In this document: positions 46,858 through 55,000 of the stretch, piece by piece
How positions within the stretch are numbered: position 1 is the stretch's first letter
How the letters are laid out: each line of letters opens with the position of its first letter
DNA from: Saprospiraceae bacterium
Lineage (GTDB): Bacteria; Bacteroidota; Bacteroidia; Chitinophagales; Saprospiraceae
Length of the DNA stretch: 64,000 nt
Direction: 5' to 3'
Assembly: GCA_958295895.1 (NCBI GenBank)
Contig: CATQHI010000013.1
Span: forward strand, 1-64,000
Made by a program: the position numbers and the translations under genes
The notes under the pieces: model-generated
What the model was told of the DNA's origin: nothing
Seen by the model: the letters and a program-made list of their open reading frames with translations, nothing else
The model's database searches: none

Positions 46858-47919
46858 TTGAGCGAAATTGTAATGACGATCAACGGGGTCGATCCCGTAG
46901 AACTCCTCGGCGAAAACAACAAGAAGCTGAAGCTGATCCGGGGTGCCTACCCCGAGGCCACCATCACCCAGCGGGGCACTAACATCAAGATCAAGGCCGA
47001 AAAGCAGGACGCCCAGAAGATCAAGCACCACCTGGAGCTGATGATGCGCCTGCTGCAGGACAACCGGGAGTTGAGCAGTCAGACCGTCGAGGACTTACTA
47101 GCCGGAGAAAACCCCTTCACGACCCGCCTGGGCAACGGGGATAAAAACAAAACCATCGTCTTCGGGCGCAGCGGTAAGCCCATCAAGGCACGCACTCCGA
47201 ACCAGGCGGCAATGATTACGGCGGCTGAAACCAATGACATCGTCTTCGCCGTAGGTCCTGCAGGTACCGGAAAAACCTACACGGCAGTAGCCCTGGCCAT
47301 CCGCGCCCTGAAGAATAAACTTGTGAAGAAGATCATCCTAACCCGCCCCGCCGTCGAGGCCGGGGAGAGCCTCGGCTTTTTGCCGGGTGACCTACAGGAC
47401 AAGATCGATCCCTACCTTCGCCCGCTCTACGACGCGCTGGATGACATGTTACCCCGGGACCGGTTGGATAAGTTTCGGGAAGACGGCACCATCGAGATTG
47501 CCCCCCTGGCCTACATGCGGGGTCGTACGCTGGACAATGCCTTCGTGATCATGGATGAGGCGCAGAATACCACCACCTCCCAGATCAAGATGTTCCTTAC
47601 GCGCCTGGGTCCTTCGGCAAAGTGCATCGTGACCGGTGACCTGTCACAAGTCGATCTGCCGCGCAATCAAGTATCGGGGCTCCGGCGGGCCATCAACCTA
47701 CTGGCGCCCATCAAGGGAATTTCCGTCATTCGGCTCAGTGCGGAGGATGTAGTACGGCACCGCCTGGTGAAGGCGATCATCAAGGCCTACGACGCGGCGG
47801 ATGAGGCCGAGGGCCGGGGCCGGTTCGGGCCACCGCAGGAGAGTACGTTCGAGCGATTAGGCCCTCCGGGGCGCTCCCGCCGGGATGATTTTGAGGAAAA
47901 TGAACAGGTAGAAGTATAA
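46858..47919 (+). CDS. phoH: PhoH-like ATPase
   Basis: PhoH proteins are P-loop NTPases linked to RNA metabolism and phosphate starvation. The frame extends to GTG 46837; TTG 46858 (SEIVMTINGVDPVELLGENN) gives the usual distance to the conserved N-terminal block, while ATG 46873 is also possible. Walker A is AVGPAGTGKTYTAVALAIRA (about residue 132-145), then KKIILTRPAVEAGESLGFLP, PYLRPLYDALDDML, Walker B AFVIMDEAQNTTTSQIKMFL (about 227) and CIVTGDLSQVDLPRNQVSGL. The length of about 353 residues is normal with a charged C-terminal tail. A perfect hairpin terminator follows. Confidence 0.93.
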   Translation: MSEIVMTINGVDPVELLGENNKKLKLIRGAYPEATITQRGTNIKIKAEKQDAQKIKHHLELMMRLLQDNRELSSQTVEDLLAGENPFTTRLGNGDKNKTIVFGRSGKPIKARTPNQAAMITAAETNDIVFAVGPAGTGKTYTAVALAIRALKNKLVKKIILTRPAVEAGESLGFLPGDLQDKIDPYLRPLYDALDDMLPRDRLDKFREDGTIEIAPLAYMRGRTLDNAFVIMDEAQNTTTSQIKMFLTRLGPSAKCIVTGDLSQVDLPRNQVSGLRRAINLLAPIKGISVIRLSAEDVVRHRLVKAIIKAYDAADEAEGRGRFGPPQESTFERLGPPGRSRRDDFEENEQVEV

Positions 47920-47950
47920 ATTCAAATCTTTTACATATTTCAAAATCGAC

Positions 47951-47980
47951 GAAAGCCAGTGAGATAACTCACTGGCTTTC
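47951..47980 (+). terminator. Hairpin terminator after phoH
   Basis: GAAAGCCAGTGAG pairs perfectly with CTCACTGGCTTTC over 13 bases around an ATAA loop. It lies 32 bases after the phoH stop. The terminal T-run is short (CTTTC), so efficiency is uncertain. Confidence 0.75.
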
Positions 47981-48134
47981 TGCGTATTATGAAAAGTAAG
48001 GGATTTTCATCACCAAATTTTGCCTTATTACAGCGCGGAAACTGCCGGTGTAACACGCTCTTGGTGCCCCCATCTTTGGATCACAATCAACGGGGGCACG
48101 ACAAAATGTGCTTCTAATTTCAAATCACCTTACC

Positions 48135-48158
48135 CCGGGTGAAAGTTTTTCCACCCGG
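48135..48158 (+). promoter_or_regulatory. Leader hairpin upstream of the repeat-peptide gene
   Basis: CCGGGTG (48135-48141) pairs with CACCCGG (48152-48158) around a 10-base loop, 34 bases before the ATG at 48193. From 47981 to 48192 nothing codes convincingly; CATCTTTG at about 48069-48076 resembles a -7 element with one change. The hairpin could affect leader stability or translation. Confidence 0.4.
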
Positions 48159-48192
48159 CTTATTCAGTTCACCTTCTCAATCTCTCATCCCC

Positions 48193-48582
48193 ATGGCTTT
48201 CATTAACGAACTCTTTTCCCCAGAAACCCTTCAGGCCGCTCAGTCCTTCATCGACTACCTCGGCTCCGTTACCCCTCACATTGTTGTGGAGGACGTAATC
48301 ACCCGCGGCCACGAACTGGTGTCCAACATTGTCGTCGAGGATATTATTATGCGTGGTCACGAGGCCAACATCGTAGTCGAGGACATCATCATGCGTGGCC
48401 AGGAAGTAGCCTCCAACAACATCGTCGTAGAGGACATCATCATGCGTGGCCATGAGGCTGGCATCGTGGTCGAGGACATCATCATGCGCGGCCAGGAAGT
48501 AGCCTCCAACAACATCGTCGTAGAGGACATCATCATGCGCGGTCACGAGGCCGGTATCGTGGTCGAGGACATCATCATGTAA
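48193..48582 (+). CDS. Repeat peptide with seven IVVEDIIM units
   Basis: The 129-residue product is not recognised. ATG 48193 was chosen because it follows the leader hairpin and begins MAFINELFSPETLQAAQSF, an amphipathic helix-like head of 29 residues with no signal peptide. From residue 30 the rest is seven copies of IVVED(I/V)I(M/T), the first six followed by RG(H/Q)E and linkers alternating between short (AN, AG) and long (VASNN); the first linker is LVSN. Unit lengths are 16, 14, 17, 14, 17, 14 and 8, so units of 14 and 17 alternate as a 31-residue (93-base) super-repeat. The protein ends at IVVEDIIM. There are no Cys or Lys residues. The codons are conserved with mostly synonymous changes, so translation is probably selected. 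Possible roles, all inference: beta-solenoid or amyloid-like assembly, or a multi-core peptide precursor. No modifying enzyme is adjacent. Confidence 0.75.
   Translation: MAFINELFSPETLQAAQSFIDYLGSVTPHIVVEDVITRGHELVSNIVVEDIIMRGHEANIVVEDIIMRGQEVASNNIVVEDIIMRGHEAGIVVEDIIMRGQEVASNNIVVEDIIMRGHEAGIVVEDIIM
48280..48582 (+). repeat. Tandem 93-base super-repeat within the repeat-peptide gene
   Basis: The DNA repeats with the protein: the words GTCGAGGACATCATCATG and GTCGTAGAGGACATCATC recur with a 93-base period and third-position changes. The last unit is truncated by the stop. The downstream fragment at 48635-48659 repeats the final 24 bases with two changes. Confidence 0.85.
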
Positions 48583-48634
48583 GAAAACCTTACTCGTCAT
48601 CCATTCTATTCATCGCTTTCTAAAAACTACTATT

Positions 48635-48658
48635 ATGGTCGAAGACATCATCATGTAA
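48635..48658 (+). CDS. Seven-residue mini-ORF copying the repeat-peptide C-terminus
   Basis: ATGGTCGAAGACATCATCATG then TAA encodes MVEDIIM, the same as the last residues of the upstream repeat protein apart from the first. The matching DNA, including the TAAG that follows, shows it derives from the same repeat. It may be a translated mini-peptide or a relic of the array. Expression cannot be judged from sequence. Confidence 0.3.
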   Translation: MVEDIIM

Positions 48659-48690
48659 GTCAGCAGTGTCTTCTGCTCCTTACACCATCC

Positions 48691-48733
48691 CCTGGCAATT
48701 CTCCTGAAGATTGCCCTGCGGTCCACCGCCAGG
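48691..48733. terminator. Structured region between convergent genes
   Basis: CCTGGC (48691-48696) pairs with GCCAGG (48728-48733) and encloses smaller pairs GCAAT/ATTGC and GCGGT/ACCGC. It lies between the repeat-peptide array and the convergent gene ending at 48735. It has no long T-run, so a terminator role is uncertain. Confidence 0.35.
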
Positions 48734-48734
48734 T

Positions 48735-50294
48735 TCACGCCTGCTGCCGTTGTCGCCGCAACTTCCGCCCATCCGGCAGTACGGTATCCAGGTTTTCCAG
48801 TACGACCTCCCAGAGACTTTCGTACTGAATGATCTCGGTACTGTTAGCACGACCTAACTTCTTCGCCTGTGGGCTGGTCATCTTCTTATAGATTTTACTC
48901 GACTCCCTTACCGTGGCCGCGCGGTGGAAGTGACACTTTTCCGCGGTCAGCAGCAGCTTAAAGAAGCAGTTGTTTCGTAAGTTTTCATTGTTCATCAGAT
49001 ACCGCGTACCGTAACGAGCTAGGGCATCCGTACGGTCGATGATCTTACCGTACTGCTTCTGAGTGATGAAGTAGATGACCTGAAAGATTAGGATCTGAAT
49101 GTTCATCCCCTGCTTGTCCTTGGAATAAGAGGGGACGTTGTTGACAAACTTATAAATTTTGAAATCCGGTAATTTGCCCTTCCGCTTGGACGGATTGATA
49201 CGTCCCGCTAACACTAGGAGGTTGATGTAAGCTTCTAAAATCAACCAATATTCCACATGCTGCTGCGTAAGTAGATGGTTAAGCACGGCGCGGTCTACCC
49301 GCGCAAATTGCTCATACGCATAGTCGAAATTTCCAGTTTGCAGTCCAAGCGTAATGGCATATTCGGAAAGTTTGATGTGGTTTATACTGTTGGACGGTAC
49401 CATTTCCTCGGCGCGTTTTACCTGAACGATGCCCTGCGAAAAGTCGCGAAGCTTGATGGAACACTCTACCCGTGTCAGGGCCATTAGGCTCAACGACTGC
49501 TTACCTGCACCCTTGCACTTTAGAAGAACCTGCTCGGCTTGGTTTGCCGTCTCGATGGCACCTACGTAATTACCTACCAGGGTAAGCCCGTGCACTTTCA
49601 TGATGAAGAACATCGCCTGAAGTGCCGATACGTGGGGATACTTTTTCACAAGGTGCTCACAGTCAGCAACATACTCCGCTACCTTAGTACCGATTTCCTT
49701 GGGTAGTAGCTTATGCGCATACATCATACGCCGCATCTCGCGGTAGCGGCTGGACACTAAGTTCAGCACTCGCTCCGCCTCGGCGTAGTAGTCTGTCATA
49801 GCTTGGTACTTAGCGAATCGCTTTTCGTCGAAGCCGACTCCCAAGTACAGACTGGCTAAAATTGAGGCTAAGCGGTGATTGATCGGAAGGATCTCAAAAT
49901 CCTTGACCCGTCGTAGGGTTGTGTGCGATAGGTACCTGGCACTGTGCCAGGCTCGCCGAAGCAACAGTAGGTTGATCAAGTTCAGCTGGCGAAAGCCGTT
50001 GATCTGTGCATTATCGTAGTCACGGTAATTTGAGGAGTACACATCCTCATCCATCACAGCAGTCGTGAGCAAATCCCGAAACCGATTCTTCAAAGCCCGA
50101 TAAGCGGGATGCGAGGGGGTGTATTTAGGGCCGTAAAGCTGAGCTACAATCTGGTCCTCCGCCAAATTATTTTGTTTCACCAACCGATGCAGCGCACCAA
50201 TCATCGAGGGTTTGCCCTTCGTCTGAGTGATCTTCAGCAGTTTCGTCACCTTTTTTGGGGAGGCGATCACTAACAGCTCGCGTATGTCTTCCAT
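48735..50294 (-). CDS. Large helical (TPR-like) protein of unknown function
   Basis: The 519-residue product (ATG 50294, MEDIRELLVIASPKKVTKLL) is all helical and basic, with no signal peptide or membrane helix. Paired helices of roughly 34-40 residues (INLLLLRRAWHSARYLSHTT; FFIMKVHGLTLVGNYVGAIE; LSEYAITLGLQTGNFDYAYE; IFQVIYFITQKQYGKIIDRT) suggest a TPR-like solenoid; several contain the LG/GNY turn typical of TPR variants. The start resembles other Bacteroidota proteins that begin with a kinase-regulator-like helical cap, but I cannot name the family. It is convergent with the repeat-peptide gene and has its own promoter (50366-50396). Base composition is lower in GC than the flanking genes. 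Confidence 0.8.
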   Translation of the reverse strand: MEDIRELLVIASPKKVTKLLKITQTKGKPSMIGALHRLVKQNNLAEDQIVAQLYGPKYTPSHPAYRALKNRFRDLLTTAVMDEDVYSSNYRDYDNAQINGFRQLNLINLLLLRRAWHSARYLSHTTLRRVKDFEILPINHRLASILASLYLGVGFDEKRFAKYQAMTDYYAEAERVLNLVSSRYREMRRMMYAHKLLPKEIGTKVAEYVADCEHLVKKYPHVSALQAMFFIMKVHGLTLVGNYVGAIETANQAEQVLLKCKGAGKQSLSLMALTRVECSIKLRDFSQGIVQVKRAEEMVPSNSINHIKLSEYAITLGLQTGNFDYAYEQFARVDRAVLNHLLTQQHVEYWLILEAYINLLVLAGRINPSKRKGKLPDFKIYKFVNNVPSYSKDKQGMNIQILIFQVIYFITQKQYGKIIDRTDALARYGTRYLMNNENLRNNCFFKLLLTAEKCHFHRAATVRESSKIYKKMTSPQAKKLGRANSTEIIQYESLWEVVLENLDTVLPDGRKLRRQRQQA

Positions 50295-50365
50295 GAGTAT
50301 GTTCCATTTTTGAGCGCTTATCGCTTCGTGTGGAACGCCTAAGTTACGCTAAATCAAGCGTTTAT

Positions 50366-50396
50366 CAAAAGTAAGGGAGAAAAACCTCCCAGCAAA
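50366..50396 (-). promoter_or_regulatory. Promoter of the 519-residue helical protein gene
   Basis: On the minus strand TTTG (50393-50396), a 19-base spacer and TACTTTTG (50366-50373) match the Bacteroidota consensus exactly. Transcription would start near 50360, giving a leader of about 65 bases before ATG 50294. Confidence 0.7.
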
Positions 50397-50426
50397 CAGC
50401 TTTACGAAAGGGCGGATTCTGCTTGT

Positions 50427-50455
50427 TTTGTGCCCCCTTTGCCCCCCTATATTTG
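50427..50455 (+). promoter_or_regulatory. Strong promoter for the candidate small RNA
   Basis: TTTG (50427-50430), a 17-base spacer and TATATTTG (50448-50455) match the -33/-7 consensus. No convincing protein gene follows within 400 bases on this strand, which points to an RNA product. Confidence 0.7.
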
Positions 50456-50461
50456 TATTAT

Positions 50462-50683
50462 CGAAAGGGGGAACACCTAAACCCACCCGCCCAAAAGAAT
50501 CTAAATCTTGAGTTTTATGAAATTGTGTTTGTTCATAGTGTCTCTTTAGTTATAATTCGCAACCCTTGAATGTGGGGTTAATAGCATCAAAGGAGTGACT
50601 GACTTTACTAGCCTCGAGTCAGTTTACCGGTTTAGCGAAATTATAGCGACAGCGCCAACCGCTTTTCGGTTGGCGCTTTTTTT
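50462..50683 (+). ncRNA. Candidate structured small RNA, about 220 nt
   Basis: The transcript would run from the promoter at 50427-50455 to the terminator at 50651-50683. Four further pairings are visible: a long-range stem CTAAACC (50477-50483) with GGTTTAG (50629-50635), a hairpin TATGAA/TTCATA (50516-50521, 50532-50537), a hairpin AACCC/GGGTT near 50561-50578, and ACTGACT/AGTCAGT (50598-50604, 50617-50623). The closing long-range stem and length are compatible with a 6S-like RNA, but this is only one option. A 10-codon ORF from ATG 50518 (MKLCLFIVSL) overlaps it and could instead mark a leader peptide. Confidence 0.55.
50651..50683 (+). terminator. Intrinsic terminator
   Basis: AGCGCCAACCG pairs perfectly with CGGTTGGCGCT over 11 bases around a CTTTT loop and is followed by six further T residues. 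It is a textbook plus-strand terminator and ends the candidate small RNA. Confidence 0.92.
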
Positions 50684-50752
50684 GTGCCAACTTTAGCGGT
50701 AAAGCTACGGAAAAATTCGCTAACGCGCGCATAGCTGCGCTGCTTGCTGTTT

Positions 50753-50852
50753 TTTCACCACGGATTTTCCACGGATGGATCACGGATTTAAGCTTCAGCT
50801 TCGCTAAAGCCACTATGAGACGTGCAAAATCTGTGGCTAATCCGTGGTGAAA
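50753..50852. repeat. 14-base perfect inverted repeat element
   Basis: TTTCACCACGGATT (50753-50766) and AATCCGTGGTGAAA (50839-50852) are perfect reverse complements 72 bases apart, with extra copies of CACGGAT (50771, 50781) between them. The words are those of a palindromic intergenic repeat. It lies between the terminator and the porP/sprF gene. The rest of 50295-50889 (apart from the promoters, RNA and terminator listed) shows nothing else. Confidence 0.65.
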
Positions 50853-50889
50853 TTCTGTGAGGAAGTGCGTAGCGTATCCGACCCCCACC

Positions 50890-51897
50890 CTACCGGAACA
50901 TCCCCATACAGTCATTGTACCGGTCCGCATACCGCCGCCGCTGCACCTCGCGGCTGTCCCCGAAGTCCACCGCTACACTAAGTTCCAGGGTAGGTCCCAG
51001 TCCCCCCGGCACACTGCGCAGCGCCGAGATCACCGAGTCGTAGCTCAGGCCCACCTTGAAAATATCTTCCCGGAAGGTCACCGCCCCGATGAAGCCGTCC
51101 GGATTTCCGAAGGCATGCCGGTACCAGCCCCCCACGGCAAACTGGCCGTAGCCGAAGTAGGCCCCCAGGTTGAGCTGCTGAAACTGCGCCTGGCTAGTGT
51201 AGAGAAAATTAGGCGTCACGTAGACCGGCCGCTGCGGATTCGCGTACCGCTTCACGTCCAACTGCGTGCCGGCGTGCAGACTGAAGCGCTGCGGCCGACC
51301 GGCGTAGAGGTTGTTGTCCAGCTGCAGCAGGTTTTCCTCCGGCCGGTTCATGTGCTCGATGCTAAAGCCCGCGTAGAGGTTCTTGACGTACATCAGGATG
51401 CCGGAACTGAGGTCCACGGAGGTGCGCGCCACGCTGGCCAGTTGCTCCTGGGTCACGGTATTATTTCCCGAGGGACTGATCATGTCCCCAAAAACCAGGC
51501 CATTGTAGTCGATCCGGGTGGTCAGCAGACCGGCGCTCAGTCCGATGCGTGCGTGCAGCTCTTCCGTCACCCGCACGTCGTAGGCATACACCAGTCCGGC
51601 CAGGGTATTGGTGTACAGTCCCTCCAGCTGCCGGTCGGTCAGCATCCGAAAGCCAAAGCTCGAGGGGCTGCGGTACATCGGCAGCTCCAGGCTTACGGCC
51701 AGGGTCTGGTACGCGCTGGGGTAGCTGGTGTGCTGCGCCCGGTAGTTGGCCGTCACCCGCGGGGCGGCACTCACCCCCGCAAAGGCCGGGTTGAGCTGCA
51801 TGGGGGAGGCGTAGAACTGCGAGAACACTGCATCCTGCGCACCCGCCCAGAGGGAACAAAGGAGTAGAGGGGTCAGGGCATAAAGGAAACGGCGCAT
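50890..51897 (-). CDS. PorP/SprF family type IX secretion membrane protein
   Basis: PorP/SprF proteins are outer-membrane barrels associated with T9SS or with surface anchoring of T9SS substrates. The frame is open upstream to 51990, but ATG 51897 begins the signal peptide (MRRFLYALTPLLLCSLWAGA), giving 335 residues. The mature start QDAVFSQFYASPMQLNPAFA is the family hallmark, followed by RVTANYRAQHTSYPSAYQTL, YTNTLAGLVYAYDVRVTEEL, GSFSAGI-like strand SVDLSSGILMYVKNLYAGFS and GAVTFREDIFKVGLSYD, then a terminal strand LGPTLELSVAVDFG. It diverges from porU across 142 bases. Confidence 0.93.
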   Translation of the reverse strand: MRRFLYALTPLLLCSLWAGAQDAVFSQFYASPMQLNPAFAGVSAAPRVTANYRAQHTSYPSAYQTLAVSLELPMYRSPSSFGFRMLTDRQLEGLYTNTLAGLVYAYDVRVTEELHARIGLSAGLLTTRIDYNGLVFGDMISPSGNNTVTQEQLASVARTSVDLSSGILMYVKNLYAGFSIEHMNRPEENLLQLDNNLYAGRPQRFSLHAGTQLDVKRYANPQRPVYVTPNFLYTSQAQFQQLNLGAYFGYGQFAVGGWYRHAFGNPDGFIGAVTFREDIFKVGLSYDSVISALRSVPGGLGPTLELSVAVDFGDSREVQRRRYADRYNDCMGMFR

Positions 51898-52039
51898 GCC
51901 TAAAGCTACTCCCATTACGTTCACTTTGCAAACTTCTGCTCCCGGTAGTCGCCTATCCGACAGCCCCCGTAATGTCGGCCCGCAGAACAACGTTTACCCG
52001 CCGCCGCTGTATCTTAATCTCGTGCCCCAAGCCCGCCCT

Positions 52040-55000
52040 ATGCTCAAGTTTACCCTGTCTTTCCTTTGTCTCTGTAGCGCCCTTCCGCTCCTGGCGCAGC
52101 AAATCCAGCAGACCCTGCAGTGGCAGGAGGCCGAGACCATCGAGTGGGAGGGCCAGCGCAGCGCCGTACTATCCTACCGATTGGGCGGGGCCGCCGGTGC
52201 AACCAAGAGTGGTGAGGTGCCCGCCTTCGTCCATACCTTCCGGGCCGCCAGTGGAGCGCCGCAGCGCGTGGAAGTGACGAGCCTGGAAACCGAGCCGTTC
52301 ACCCCCCCGTCCGCCTTTGCCGCCGAGGTGCCCGAGGCCTTCACCTTCGACTACACGGTGGTGCAGCAACCCGAGGGCTGGCTGGGTAAGGTGAGCAGCC
52401 CGTCGATCATCCGTACCGCGGCGGGCTACGAGCGACTGCTCGCGGTGAACCTGCGGCTGGTACCGGAGCTCGGACCTACCTCCGCCGGCCTACGCTCGGC
52501 CGTGGACTTCGCTACTAATTCCGTGCTGCGGGAGGGAGAAATTTACCGCTTCGCCATCCCTAAAACAGGGGTGTACAAACTGACCCGTGGCTTTCTGGTC
52601 GATCAGCTAAAGGTCCTGGGGCTCGATGGGATAGACCCGCGCGACATCAAGGTATACGGCCAGGACGGCGGTATGCTCCCCGAAACCAATAACGCCCTGG
52701 CCTTCGACGACCTCGTGGAGCAGGCCATCACCATCGAGGGGGAGGACGATGGGAGCTTCGACGGGGGCGACTTCATCTTGCTGTACGCCGAGGGCACCGA
52801 CGACCGGACCTACGATGCGTTGGCCAACCGCTTCGTGTACAGTAAGAACATCTATACCGAGGAGAATTACTATTTCCTTCAGCTGGGCACGGCCGGGCGG
52901 GGACGTCGGGTCACTGTCTTACCCTCCGCGGCGGGCGGCACGGTGGTGGATAGCTACGATGCGCTGTACCGCTTCGAGGAAGACCGTACCAATGTGCTAC
53001 ACGAGCTAGGACAGGAAAGTAATAGTCACGGATCGGGGCAGACGTGGTTCGGAGAGTTCTTTAAGGTGAACCGGGAGCGGAACTTCCCCGATTTTGCCAC
53101 CATTCCCGATCTGGTCACCAGCGAGCCGGTGGGGGTACGGGCGCGGATGGGACTACGGGCGACGGCCCCCAGCGGCTTTTTTCTTACCGTCAACGGGCAG
53201 GAAGTCAGCAGTTTTCTGGCCTCGCGCGTCAACTTCGGGGCGCAGGAGCAGCAGTCGGCCGTCGACGTCACTGACCTGGTGGGCTCCGTAACGCTGGGTA
53301 GCGAACGGGTAGCGGTCAAACTGACCTACCCCGTCCCCGCAGCAGCCAGCCAGAGTGAGGGCTGGCTGGACTACATCGAGTTGCAGGCACGCCGGCGGCT
53401 CAGCTTCGGGGACCAGGACCAGTTCAACTTTCGCGACACGCGGAGCCGCAACTTCGGCGCGATCACCTATAACCTACTTAACCCGCCGGCCGATACCCGG
53501 GTGTGGCGGGTGGATAGCCTGGGCGAGGTGCAGCAGGCAACACTGAACGGTAGCAGCTTTTCGGCCCCCGGGCGGGAGCTTTACGAGTACGTCGCCTTCC
53601 GTCCGACGGCCGCCCTGCTGACCCCGCGGCCGGTCGGTCGGGTGGAGAACCAAAACCTTCACGCGGTGACCCAGGCCGACATGATCATCGTCACCCACCC
53701 GGACTTCCTCACCCAGGCCGAGGTACTGGCCGAGCACCGGCGGGAGCACAATGGCTACACAGTACAGCTAGTGACGACCCAGCAGATATACAACGAGTTC
53801 AGTAGCGGCCGGGACGACGTGGCCGCGATCCGCAACTTCGTGCGCATGGTGTACGAGCGCGACGGTGACCTGCGCTACCTGCTACTGTTCGGCGACGGCA
53901 GCTTCGACCACCGCAACGTGTACGGATTAGGAGATAATTTCATCCCCACCTACCAGTACCAGGGGGCCTTTACGGAGGTGCGCAGTTTTCCGGCCGATGA
54001 CTTCTTTGGCATCATGGTCCCCTCAGCGGGCGGTCAGCCGCTCGGCCCCGATCTGAGTGTCGCCGTGGGCCGGCTACCGGTGAAATCGGCCGATGAGGCC
54101 GGGCCGGTGGTAGAGAAGCTCATCCGCTATGACCAGGACCCCTCCGCCCTCGGCGACTGGCGCACCCGAATGGTGTTTGTGGGAGATGATGAGGACCAGG
54201 GCCGCCACACCATCGATGTGAACCGGGTGGCAAATGCCGTGAAGGCGCGCAAGCCCGACCTCAACTTCGATAAGTTGTACTTCGACCTCTTTCCGCAGTT
54301 GAGCCTTAGCTCGGGGGATAGGTATCCGGCCATCACCGAAGGATTGGACCGCGCTGTATTTCGCGGGGCACTGGCCGTCACCTACCTCGGCCACGGCGGT
54401 CCCCGCGGCTGGGCGCAGGAGCGGGTGCTCACGATTCCCCAAATTCGTAACTGGACGCGACCGGCCGGTGCACCCGATCCGATTCAGCCGCCGGTATTCA
54501 TCACGGCTACCTGTACGTTCTCAAACTATGATGATGCCTCCTTCGTAAGTGCTGGGGAGGAGGCCCTACTCACGCCCCGCGGGGGAGTGATCGCCCTCAT
54601 GACCACCACTCGTCCCGTCTTTGCCACCCGCAACTACGAGCTGACCGACAATACCGTGCAGGCCATGCTCGACCGGCCGGACGGCAACTGGCGCAGCCTC
54701 GGCGACATCATCCGCATCGCCAAGAACGAGACCACGCCGGTCGACCGCGGTTTCCTCAGCGGAGATACCCAGAACGCCCGCAAGTTCACCCTGCTCGGTG
54801 ATCCGGCTACCGTCATTGCGCTACCCACCCACGGCGTACGCACTACGCAGGTCGACACGATGTCGATCGACGGGGTACGTACCGACACCGTCCGTGCCCT
54901 CCAGAAGATGCGCATCAGCGGCGAGATCGTCGATGTGAGCGGCAACTTACTTGCAAATTTCAACGGGGAGGTGTTCCCCACGATTTACGATAAGGCACAG

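Noticed and set aside
48280-48582. CRISPR-like array
   Set aside because: Repeats are contiguous, in frame and coding, without unique spacers or cas genes.
48169-48600. Antisense repeat protein opposite the IVVEDIIM gene
   Set aside because: It is the complement of the tandem repeat. It lacks a plausible head and its codon variation does not conserve residues.
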